Below are positions 1 through 5,462 of a stretch of DNA of 6,120 bases, piece after piece. A program made the position numbers and the translations under genes. Source of the DNA: Thermoproteota archaeon (GTDB taxonomy: Archaea; Korarchaeota; Korarchaeia; Korarchaeales; Korarchaeaceae); assembly GCA_003661265.1 (NCBI GenBank), contig QMVU01000073.1:1-6120 (forward strand), in the 5' to 3' direction. The stretch's first letter is position 1, and the number at the start of each line of letters is the position of its first letter. Below the pieces are notes generated by a model. The model saw nothing but the letters and a program-made list of their open reading frames with translations. It had not been told where the DNA came from and did no database searches.

Positions 1-659
1 AACACGCCTGCCGGAGCTGTGAAGAAGAGCTTAGGCTCCTTCCTACTCCTGAAGAACCTTATTATGTTCTTCCTGTCCTCAACAAGCCTCTTCCACGGAG
101 CTCCCTCTCCTTCTAATAGCTTCATCCCATATATCAGATCTATTCCCTTCCTCTCCAGACACATATCAACGAAGGCGACGAAGTTAAGCCTTTCCTTGAG
201 CTCAGGGGCCGCCATGAACAGGGCTATCCCGTCCTCAAGTACGTCGCCGTAGACGAACTCAAATAGGTTGGTGTTGGCTCTAATCATGATCTCCAAGTCT
301 ATTGGGCTCCTGTATATCCTAACGGGCTCCTTCCCCGTGGTTCCGCTTGATGAAAAGACCTTTCCTCCTTTTGGTGTGTCCTCAATTATCAGGGACTTCC
401 AAGCATCTCCTCTCAGAGCATCTGCTGGCAGCACAAGTTTAGGGAGGTCTTCCTCCAAGTCAGCGCTCTTAGGATCGATGCCAAGCCTCTCGAACATGTC
501 TCGGTAGTACGAGCTGTGTCTTGCTAGGTAGGAGAGATACTCCCTAAACAGGGATTTTCTCAGGGAAAGGAGTTGGTCTGGGGATTTCTCTAGAAGGGAT
601 CGATCGGAGGCCAGGTCCAAAATTTTCTCGACATACGGGTCTGTGGATACGTCGCCCAA
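1..659 (-). CDS. Adenylate-forming ligase, LuxE/PaaK-like (N-terminal part, cut by window edge)
   Basis: Partial gene, read from the reverse complement: 219 codons are visible and the C-terminus lies beyond base 1. The key motif is SSGTTGK at residues 104-110, the phosphate-binding loop of AMP-forming acyl ligases. Before it comes a helical segment with RHSSYYRDMFERLGIDP (residues 47-63), the pattern that opens phenylacetate-CoA ligase (PaaK) and LuxE acyl-protein synthetase proteins. Members activate a carboxylate with ATP to an acyl-adenylate and transfer it to a thiol; the substrate cannot be read here. I chose TTG at 657-659 because GAGGGGAT lies 7 bases upstream; TTG at 672-674 is an alternative, and an in-frame TGA at 681-683 limits extension. 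No coding partner (reductase, CoA transferase) is visible nearby. The adenylate-forming assignment is firm; the LuxE versus PaaK choice is tentative. Confidence 0.8.
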   Translation of the reverse strand, partial: MGDVSTDPYVEKILDLASDRSLLEKSPDQLLSLRKSLFREYLSYLARHSSYYRDMFERLGIDPKSADLEEDLPKLVLPADALRGDAWKSLIIEDTPKGGKVFSSSGTTGKEPVRIYRSPIDLEIMIRANTNLFEFVYGDVLEDGIALFMAAPELKERLNFVAFVDMCLERKGIDLIYGMKLLEGEGAPWKRLVEDRKNIIRFFRSRKEPKLFFTAPAGV

Positions 660-689
660 GCTCGATCCCCTCAACTTAGATCAGATCTC

Positions 690-717
690 TTTTAACCTTT
701 CGTATCGATTTTTTTAC
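690..717 (-). promoter_or_regulatory. Possible box A region for the ligase gene
   Basis: On the minus strand an AT-rich TAAAAAAATCG (707-717) and a GGTTAAAAG (690-698) lie about 35-55 bases before the TTG start at 659. Either could serve as an archaeal TATA-like box A; GGTTAAAAG would place transcription start only some 10 bases before the codon. This is inferred from position and composition only. Confidence 0.3.
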
Positions 718-783
718 GAGCCCCCAAAGAGATTTCTATGAAGAATGAAGCCTTGAGGTAAGCTGGCTGAGAAGGTCAACATT

Positions 784-820
784 CCTCCATTCTCCGTTTA
801 GGAGAGCCTAAGAATGGTGG
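784..820 (-). repeat. Bulged inverted repeat (RNA hairpin) after the CPBP gene
   Basis: Arms 784-793 and 811-820 pair at nine of ten positions (T-T mismatch at 786/818). Inside them 799-802 (TAGG) pairs with 807-810 (CCTA) around an AGAG tetraloop, stacked directly on the outer stem, leaving a five-base bulge at 794-798. A shorter competing hairpin (791-795 with 801-805) is possible. In the minus-strand transcript it begins 11 bases after the stop of the CPBP gene, with no U-tract behind it, so it is not a bacterial-style terminator. The rest of the 660-831 gap contains no convincing gene. Confidence 0.45.
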
Positions 821-831
821 TGAGAGAAGCT

Positions 832-1503
832 TTACATAGGCTCTCGTTCCTCAGACTTAGTCAGATCAGCAACCCGTTGCCTCGACCTGTAGGCTAGAAG
901 TACTCCAGGGAGGTTAGCAGTTGAGTGAGCCAATATAGAAGGACTCAGGGATTGAACAACAGCTACAGGCAGACCAAGCATCACGCCCTGTACGAATACG
1001 AGTGGGATGAGCTTGAGTTCGATAATCTTCGCATGGCTTAGAGCAAAGAGCAGGGAGGAAAAGATTAGAGCCGGAAATTTTCCTACGAGCCCGGTCATTC
1101 CCCACTGAATAAGACCTCTAAACATGAGTTCTTCTGTAATGGGTGCCAGTATCAGGGCGGACGCTGCAAGGACGCTCATCCTTACGTTCTTGACGACTTG
1201 CCCGAGAGGGCCTTCCATATCCTTCTTTAGGAGGGAGATTAGGGAAGTAAGGGAGACTGTTGCGATTGGGGTCAGTAAAAACGCAATCCAACCCCTTCCT
1301 TCAATCCTGAAGATTAGGAGAAGCCTGTCCTCAAAGTACAGGTATAGGAGAGCTGTGACCAATGCCAACAACTGGCCGAGCATCGATGCCTTGAAGATCT
1401 CGTTGGGCTTCCCAAATCTCCTTAGGTAAAGGGACGCCACAAGCGGTACTAGCGATAGGCAGATGAACCCAACGAGGATATCGTTGAGTCCCAACACTGA
1501 CAT
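832..1503 (-). CDS. CPBP (CAAX/Rce1-type) intramembrane metalloprotease family protein
   Basis: A 223-residue polytopic membrane protein. The family signature is complete: EELMFRG carrying E124, E125 and R129 (EExxxR), FALSH with F153 and H157 (FxxxH), and HSTAN with H193 and N197 (HxxxN/D). These residues form the metal or glutamate/histidine active site in Rce1 and the archaeal homologue MmRce1. About six to eight hydrophobic segments span residues 5-27, 42-58, 72-93, 111-123 and the C-terminal half. In eukaryotes Rce1 cleaves prenylated CAAX proteins; archaeal substrates are mostly unknown, so the role here is open. ATG at 1501-1503 has GGGAG 9 bases upstream and is preferred over TTG at 1525-1527, which lies inside a T-rich tract. 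The C-terminal tail (about 20 residues) is polar and charged. The winged-helix gene lies 60 bases upstream on the same strand. Confidence 0.88.
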   Translation of the reverse strand: MSVLGLNDILVGFICLSLVPLVASLYLRRFGKPNEIFKASMLGQLLALVTALLYLYFEDRLLLIFRIEGRGWIAFLLTPIATVSLTSLISLLKKDMEGPLGQVVKNVRMSVLAASALILAPITEELMFRGLIQWGMTGLVGKFPALIFSSLLFALSHAKIIELKLIPLVFVQGVMLGLPVAVVQSLSPSILAHSTANLPGVLLAYRSRQRVADLTKSEEREPM

Positions 1504-1518
1504 ACGGGTCTGCTCCCT

Positions 1519-1529
1519 TAAAAACAAAA
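1519..1529 (-). terminator. T-rich tract, candidate archaeal terminator
   Basis: The minus strand reads TTTTGTTTTTA here, 34 bases after the stop of the winged-helix gene. Archaeal RNA polymerase commonly terminates at such T-rich runs without a hairpin. The identical 11-mer occurs at 5231-5241 after another minus-strand ORF. It also lies just before the CPBP gene, so it could be only partly effective. Confidence 0.35.
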
Positions 1530-1563
1530 CAGGAAAGTGATGAGAAGCTCAGAGCACCTGGAA

Positions 1564-1803
1564 TCAAAATTCTCGATCTCTCAGAACCTGAAGTCCCTTT
1601 TTGGTGATTACAAAGCCATCTCGAAGTATTCCGGCCTTTTTTACCAAGCCTAACTTTATCAGACGCTTTGCAATCCTGTTGGTGAGCGTCGGAGCCATGG
1701 GAGTTAGGGGCAGCCCAAATCCCTTTACGATGTGCACGTACGTCTTCTTCTTACCATCAGAAAGGATCTCAAGGAATTTAAGCTCCTCTTCAGTTAACCT
1801 CAA
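1564..1803 (-). CDS. Small winged-helix DNA-binding protein
   Basis: A single-domain protein of 79 residues with a winged helix-turn-helix layout. Helix 1 is at about residues 4-14 (TEEELKFLEIL); KKTYVHIVKGFG is the next helix; PMAPTLTNRIAKRLIKLGLV (35-54) fits the turn and recognition helix; and LRDGFVITKKGLQVLRD (60-76) is the beta wing ending in the 'ITKKGL' phrase common to archaeal winged-helix proteins. It probably binds DNA as a dimer; effector and target are unknown. The start is TTG at 1801-1803: an in-frame TAA at 1837-1839 limits extension, no ATG or GTG intervenes, and a box A about 35 bases upstream predicts a very short leader. It sits between argS and the CPBP gene and could regulate itself or the CPBP gene, but nothing in the sequence proves this. 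Confidence 0.75.
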   Translation of the reverse strand: MRLTEEELKFLEILSDGKKKTYVHIVKGFGLPLTPMAPTLTNRIAKRLIKLGLVKKAGILRDGFVITKKGLQVLRDREF

Positions 1804-1833
1804 AGGAGATCCCGAAATCCCACCTTCCTCAGC

Positions 1834-1843
1834 TTTTTAAAGG
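1834..1843 (-). promoter_or_regulatory. Box A (TATA-like) element of the winged-helix gene
   Basis: The minus strand reads TTTAAAAAGC, a good match to the archaeal box A. Its centre is about 35 bases before the TTG start at 1803, so transcription would begin near 1812 and give an almost leaderless mRNA, consistent with the lack of a well-placed Shine-Dalgarno sequence. Confidence 0.5.
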
Positions 1844-1866
1844 TTCTGTGATCCCATTAATTGTTT

Positions 1867-3762
1867 CTACATCCTCTCCAGCTTTGGAATCCCCAAAAGG
1901 TCCATTGCATTCCCTAGAGCTATGGAAGCAGCCTTTACTAGGGCAATCCTTGCCTCTCTAACTCCTTCCTCCGCCCTTATGACGGGGCACCTCTCGTAAA
2001 ACTTGTTTATCAGGGTGGCAAGCTCGTTCGCGTACTGCGCCAGAAGGTCGGGCCTCATCAGGTAGTAGCAGCTTCTTAACGTCTCTGGGAGCTCAGCTAT
2101 CTTGTAGACGAGTTCTACCTCAACATCTTCCTTAAGATAGGAGCAATCAAATTCCTCTGGGATTTCTCCAGCTTTCCTCAATATCCCCCTCGTCCTAGTG
2201 TAGGCGTACTGGATGAACGGGCCACTGTTCTCTTGAAGATTGAGAACCCTATCCCACGTGAAGATCACCTTTTTCGTCGGCACCACATCTATCAGTGCGT
2301 ACCTTATCGCCCCAACGGCCACCTTTTCAGCTATATCGTCGATCTCCTCATCATTTATTCCAGCCCTCCCCTTGAGAAGGTCTTTAACCCTTCTCTTGGC
2401 CTCATCCAGGAGCTCATCTATGGTAACGTATCTTCCCCTCCTCCCGCTCATCTTGACGCCTGGGAGGTCGACGAACTCATAACTGAAGTGCACAAGCTTA
2501 CCAGGGTCCATGCCCATAAGGGCAACAGTGGCCCTTAGCTGGAGCTGAGCTAACTTCTGGTCGACCCCTATCACGTTGTACACCTTGTCCTGCTTCAGTC
2601 CCTCGAACTTGTATAGGGAGTATCCGACATCCGTCCCGGTGTAGAGCCAGGTTCCGTCAGACCTGCTCAGGTAGTATATCGGAGGCATCTTCTCCCTTAT
2701 TTCCTCAATATCTCCCCCCAGAATTTCCCTTATATCTTCCCTCTCCTCAGCAGCCTTGAGCAGGTTCACGTAGTAGGCTCCATCCTCCTTTTCAAGGTAG
2801 CCGGTCTTCTTCACCCTTTCTAAAGCCTTTTCGATCCATCCTCCCCAAATGAGCTCACTCTCCCAGTCATAGGCGTCATGTCTTATCCCAAGTCTCTGCA
2901 AAGTCTGCCTGAATCCCTCCATGACTGCCTCAGTGACTTCGCGAAACATGACTTTCACGACCTCATCCTTTCCCTCCTGATACCTCTTGTTGAGTTCTGC
3001 AACTGATGATTCTGGGTCCCCATCCTTGTTTATTTCCTCCTCAAGCTTGTTTACTAGATCAGGTGACCTTTTCCTAAGTTCTTCAAGGGCTTCTTTCCAT
3101 TCCTCAGCCTCCTTCCCTCTTCTTTTCCTGAGTTCGATTACGCAGTTGCAAGCGGCATAAAGGACGCCGTACCAGTGGTCTGGCTTCCCCTCAACTTCAG
3201 CTTCTGGGATCTTTGACCTAGCATAGACTAGAAGAGAGACTTGCCTCCCGCTGTCATTAACTAGGTAATGCCTCGAAACCTCAAAGCCTAGCTTCTCCAA
3301 TATGTTTGCGAAAGTATCGCCAATAACCGCGTTCCTTCCGCTTCCAACGTGGAGGGGGTGGACCGGATTTGCACTCGTGTGCTCTACCATTACCTTTCCT
3401 TCTCCAACTTTTGAGGAGCCGAAATCAGGACCGAGCTGGATTGCTGCTTTTATTACGGCCTCAGAAAATCTCTTCCTGTCAAGCCTCAGGTTAACGAAGC
3501 CCCCGATTGCCTCGGACGAAATAGCGTAAGGGATCAGGGAGAGCTTGAGGGATCTTGAGAGCTCGACGGCTATCTCATTTGGGGACTTTCTAAGGGAACT
3601 GGCGAGCTCAAATGCTACAGGAGAGCCTAAATCTCCAAGCCTTATGTCAGGAACCCTTGAAACCGTGACCTTAGCTCTAACGGGGTATGAGTCCATTATG
3701 AGGTCTGACAAAGTTCTAGCGAACGCAGCCTTAACTTCCCCAAGAGGATCCATGGCTTTCAC
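1867..3762 (-). CDS. argS: Arginyl-tRNA synthetase, archaeal type
   Basis: A full-length class I synthetase of 631 residues that charges tRNA(Arg) with arginine in the cytosol. Order of domains: N-terminal Add-1 tRNA-binding domain (about 5-95); Rossmann catalytic core with the HIGH-equivalent HPLHVGSGRN (135-144); a charged helical insertion (about 205-265) typical of archaeal forms; the KMSKS-equivalent VKMSGRRG (436-443); and a C-terminal DALR anticodon-binding domain beginning at GPFIQYAYTRTRGILRK (514-530) and ending in LLGIPKLERM. The last HIGH histidine is Ser141 here, which I believe is a lineage variant and not damage since everything around it is intact. GTG at 3760-3762 is the chosen start because AAGGAGGC lies 10 bases upstream; the ATG three codons later would be 20 bases away. 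The gene seems monocistronic or first of a unit: the next gene downstream has its own box A. Confidence 0.97.
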   Translation of the reverse strand: MKAMDPLGEVKAAFARTLSDLIMDSYPVRAKVTVSRVPDIRLGDLGSPVAFELASSLRKSPNEIAVELSRSLKLSLIPYAISSEAIGGFVNLRLDRKRFSEAVIKAAIQLGPDFGSSKVGEGKVMVEHTSANPVHPLHVGSGRNAVIGDTFANILEKLGFEVSRHYLVNDSGRQVSLLVYARSKIPEAEVEGKPDHWYGVLYAACNCVIELRKRRGKEAEEWKEALEELRKRSPDLVNKLEEEINKDGDPESSVAELNKRYQEGKDEVVKVMFREVTEAVMEGFRQTLQRLGIRHDAYDWESELIWGGWIEKALERVKKTGYLEKEDGAYYVNLLKAAEEREDIREILGGDIEEIREKMPPIYYLSRSDGTWLYTGTDVGYSLYKFEGLKQDKVYNVIGVDQKLAQLQLRATVALMGMDPGKLVHFSYEFVDLPGVKMSGRRGRYVTIDELLDEAKRRVKDLLKGRAGINDEEIDDIAEKVAVGAIRYALIDVVPTKKVIFTWDRVLNLQENSGPFIQYAYTRTRGILRKAGEIPEEFDCSYLKEDVEVELVYKIAELPETLRSCYYLMRPDLLAQYANELATLINKFYERCPVIRAEEGVREARIALVKAASIALGNAMDLLGIPKLERM

Positions 3763-3771
3763 GCTAACTAA

Positions 3772-3791
3772 AGCCTCCTTCTAATAAATCT
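3772..3791 (-). promoter_or_regulatory. argS ribosome binding site and upstream A/T-rich box
   Basis: The minus strand carries AAGGAGG (3774-3780) 11 bases before GTG 3762, a near-perfect complement to the 16S rRNA tail that decides the start. The adjoining AGATTTATTA (3782-3791) looks like a box A, but it is too close to allow a leader containing the binding site; a second A/T-rich stretch at 3813-3820 may be the real one. Confidence 0.4.
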
Positions 3792-3849
3792 TCGTCTGAA
3801 CCACTAGATGAAGCTTTATTGAAGATCTACCTGTTGGCTATTATTGAGA

Positions 3850-3936
3850 TCAAGATATAAGACCTTTCTCTCGAGCCCTCTTCAATATCTCCGTTTTAAT
3901 CTCAGAAAGCTCCTCTCCTAAATCTTCTGCGCGCGC
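3850..3936 (-). other. Coding-like tail in a shifted frame after the small hydrophobic ORF
   Basis: Beyond the TAG at 3918-3920 that ends the 84-residue ORF, a different frame remains open from the (GC)4 run at 3929-3936 to a TGA at 3850-3852. It encodes a charged amphipathic helix: EDLGEELSEIKTEIL followed by KRAREKGLIS. Removing one GC dinucleotide from the run fuses ORF and tail into a 106-residue protein (323 bases minus 2 = 107 codons including stop). The tail continues the helix begun by ARILREIVRA, so it looks like the natural C-terminus. Confidence 0.5.
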
Positions 3937-4172
3937 ACGATCTCCCTTAGAATTCTCGCAGAGGACTCAGAGATCAGACCAGCAAGCGGGCCTGCAATTG
4001 CTATTGCTCCTATTCTAGCCGCTAGAATGAGCGATTTCTTAACTTTGGGGTGTCTCTCGAAGAAGCTACGCTTATCCCTCTCCAATCCCTTTACATGGGG
4101 AACGAGAAAGCTATTAATCTTACCGACTATGGTCTTATTAGCTGAACTCCGAATAAAACCATCTTTAAACAT
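3918..4172 (-). CDS. Hypothetical small protein with one hydrophobic segment (possibly frameshifted)
   Basis: I do not recognise this protein. As read it has 84 residues: a basic, polar N-terminus (1-47, with KGLERDKRSFFERHPKVKK), a hydrophobic alanine/isoleucine-rich segment (48-67) that could be one membrane span or a buried helix, and a helix ARILREIVRAQKI. ATG at 4170-4172 is the only reasonable start because an in-frame TGA lies four codons upstream. A TATA-like GTATATG at 4207-4213 is about 37 bases upstream. The ORF ends just after an alternating (GC)4 run, and a coding-like frame continues to 3850, so the true product may be 106 residues. It stands alone between argS and the broken hydrolase on the same strand. 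Confidence 0.5.
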   Translation of the reverse strand: MFKDGFIRSSANKTIVGKINSFLVPHVKGLERDKRSFFERHPKVKKSLILAARIGAIAIAGPLAGLISESSARILREIVRAQKI

Positions 4173-4186
4173 GATGTAGGATCATG
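4170..4186. repeat. Perfect inverted repeat over a start codon
   Basis: CATGAT and ATCATG (4170-4175 and 4181-4186) flank a five-base spacer. The left arm contains the start codon of the small hydrophobic ORF, so the repeat could be an operator or a start-codon hairpin. Six-base arms are short enough to occur by chance. Confidence 0.3.
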
Positions 4187-4293
4187 CTCCAAATCCACAC
4201 CTTCTTCATATACTCTACCTATGCTTATATTCCATGATGGATGACTTAATCACTCAATTTGAAAATTCAGGTTCTTTTTTCCTCTTCTCAAGG

Positions 4294-5162
4294 CTATCCG
4301 CCGCCAATGCTTTCAAGAAACTTCAAGATCTCAGCGGTAACTGCATCTCCAGGTTTTCCAATATCCTTGCTAACCGCATCGTGCGTCTTACCCTGGGCAT
4401 AAAAGACCTCGAAAGGTGCTCCTACCTCATTCAAAGCGTTAATCAGCCTCTGGGAATCTGCCTTAGTGAGCCTCCAGTCCGTGTATATGACTAAAGTTGG
4501 TGGCATGTAGCTACCTTCCTCAACATGAGCAATTGGTGATGCATCTCTCAAAACATTCTCATCTTCGCCAAATGCACGCCTAAACAACGTTTTGTACAGA
4601 ACTGGAAATGAATTGTGGACATGCACGGGGTCATAACCACCGCCGTTAAGTAAAATCAGACTTTAACGATGGAAGTGTCTAACCCATATTTGCCAAGAAA
4701 CTTCTCCTCATATGAAACTAAGGCCACAAGATGAGCGCCTGCAGAGTGTCCCATAAGATATATTCTATTTTGATCACCACAGTAGTCACCAACATGGTCA
4801 TAGACCCAACTTAGAGCTTCAGCAACATCGTAGGCAAAATCTGGATATGAAACCTCTGGAGCAAGTCTGTAGTTAACGCTCACGAACACGTAACCCTGCT
4901 TTGCAAAGAACAGACCCTTTGCTGTATGATCTTTCTTGTCTCCAACAGTCCAAGCTCCGCCGTGTACGAAGAAGATCACTGGGTGCTTGCCCCTGCAGGA
5001 AGGGCTGTAAATGTCTAAAGCTCTGTACTTATCTTCTACGCCTGCATAGTATATGTTCCTTATGATTTGAAGGCCATGACTTAATTTTCTAATTAAGACA
5101 AAGGAAAAAACGACTCCAGCGAGAAGGATTATCACTAACAAAACCGAAAGACCTGATTTCAA
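4294..5162 (-). pseudogene. Membrane-anchored alpha/beta hydrolase (esterase/lipase-like), split by one frameshift
   Basis: Two ORFs in different frames, 4656-5162 (168 residues) and 4294-4626 (110 residues as an isolated ORF), are halves of one hydrolase. Insertion of a single base near 4657-4662 gives a continuous 289-residue protein. In that protein: N-terminal hydrophobic anchor (5-24), oxyanion motif HGGA (67-70), nucleophile motif GHSAG with Ser140, a strand VLILLNGGGYDP across the junction, then D229 in YTDWR and H261 in KTHDAV as the likely acid and base. Cys56 and Cys128 could form a disulfide if the domain faces outside. The family hydrolyses esters or amides (BD-FAE/carboxylesterase type); the substrate is unknown. 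TTG at 5160-5162 has AGGAGG 9 bases upstream. As written, the first half lacks the acid and histidine and should be inactive. All motifs are preserved, suggesting recent loss or a sequence error. Confidence 0.85.
4656..4662 (-). other. Frameshift site in the hydrolase
   Basis: The upstream frame ends at TGA 4656-4658 and the downstream frame is open only after TAA 4663-4665, so the shift must fall within these seven bases. The minus strand here reads GTTAAAGTCTGATTTTA (4652-4668). It has no classic X XXY YYZ slippery heptamer, so a one-base deletion is the simplest reading. Confidence 0.75.
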
Positions 5163-5163
5163 A

Positions 5164-5194
5164 CCTCCTTTCCTCCTAGCAGTAGGATATAAAC
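5164..5194 (-). promoter_or_regulatory. TATA box and tandem Shine-Dalgarno sequences of the hydrolase gene
   Basis: The minus strand has TTTATAT (5187-5193), then two purine-rich ribosome binding sequences, AGGAGG (5172-5177) and AAGGAGG (5164-5170). The first is spaced 9 bases from TTG 5162; the second is only 1 base away. If the TATA box is used, initiation would fall near 5165 and exclude the better-spaced site, so either an upstream box is used or one of these elements is not functional. Confidence 0.45.
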
Positions 5195-5206
5195 TTTAAC
5201 TTTTTG

Positions 5207-5224
5207 TTCTTCTACTTAGAAGAA
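5207..5224. repeat. 18-base inverted repeat upstream of the hydrolase promoter
   Basis: TTCTTCTA (5207-5214) and TAGAAGAA (5217-5224) are perfect inverted copies around a CT centre. The element lies 14 bases upstream of the TATA-like box and downstream of a T-tract terminator candidate, a typical place for a dimeric regulator site. Confidence 0.4.
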
Positions 5225-5230
5225 GCGCGC

Positions 5231-5241
5231 TAAAAACAAAA
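5231..5241 (-). terminator. T-rich tract, candidate archaeal terminator
   Basis: TTTTGTTTTTA on the minus strand, starting 11 bases after the TGA at 5253-5255 and identical to the tract at 1519-1529. Its position supports transcription of the small minus-strand ORFs ending at 5253. Confidence 0.4.
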
Positions 5242-5252
5242 GAGGCTTGAAA

Positions 5253-5459
5253 TCAGTGTTTCATAGGTTTCACACCTGTCAATCCATCTCCAGAATCTTC
5301 TATCCCTCCACCTACTCCCCAGCCCATACCGTGTATATAGCAATGTTCGTTAAGAAGCAGGCTTACAGAGCTTAGCGCGCGTTGTCTCGAAGGTTCTCCC
5401 TTAGGAACTCCCCTATCCTCCAACTCGTTAAGCTTCTGCGCATACCTCTCCTTCCTCAT
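5253..5459 (-). CDS. Hypothetical small ORF, glycine-rich C-terminus (low confidence)
   Basis: A 68-residue ORF that I do not recognise. The N-terminus is charged and helical (RKERYAQKLNELEDRG), resembling coding sequence. The second half (GMGWGVGGGIEDSGDG, then LTGVKPMKH) is glycine-rich and of less certain quality. ATG at 5457-5459 has no Shine-Dalgarno sequence, and an in-frame TAA is only two codons upstream. The same frame is open on the other side of that TAA (5463-5579), so this may be the distal part of a gene broken by a nonsense mutation. A T-tract follows its stop. The opposing-strand ORF here looks less protein-like. Confidence 0.33.
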   Translation of the reverse strand: MRKERYAQKLNELEDRGVPKGEPSRQRALSSVSLLLNEHCYIHGMGWGVGGGIEDSGDGLTGVKPMKH

Positions 5460-5462
5460 CGC

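Noticed and set aside
19..507. Two plus-strand ORFs over the ligase region
   Set aside because: They are antisense shadows: the minus-strand frame carries a clear SSGTTGK adenylation motif and stays open to the window edge.
707..779. Minus-strand mini-ORF of 22 residues beginning at the ATG after GGAGGA
   Set aside because: Very short, the purine run touches the ATG with no spacing, and no conserved feature is visible.
700..800. C/D box small RNA
   Set aside because: CTGA-like and TATGAAGA-like strings occur, but no correctly spaced C, D', C' and D set is present.
4656..4668. Programmed -1 frameshift in the hydrolase
   Set aside because: No X XXY YYZ slippery heptamer and no obvious downstream pseudoknot; a simple one-base deletion or sequence error explains it better, though it is not formally excluded.
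5280..5460. Glycine-rich ORF as a ribosomally made modified peptide precursor
   Set aside because: There is no modification enzyme, protease or transporter gene in the window and no recognisable leader/core boundary.
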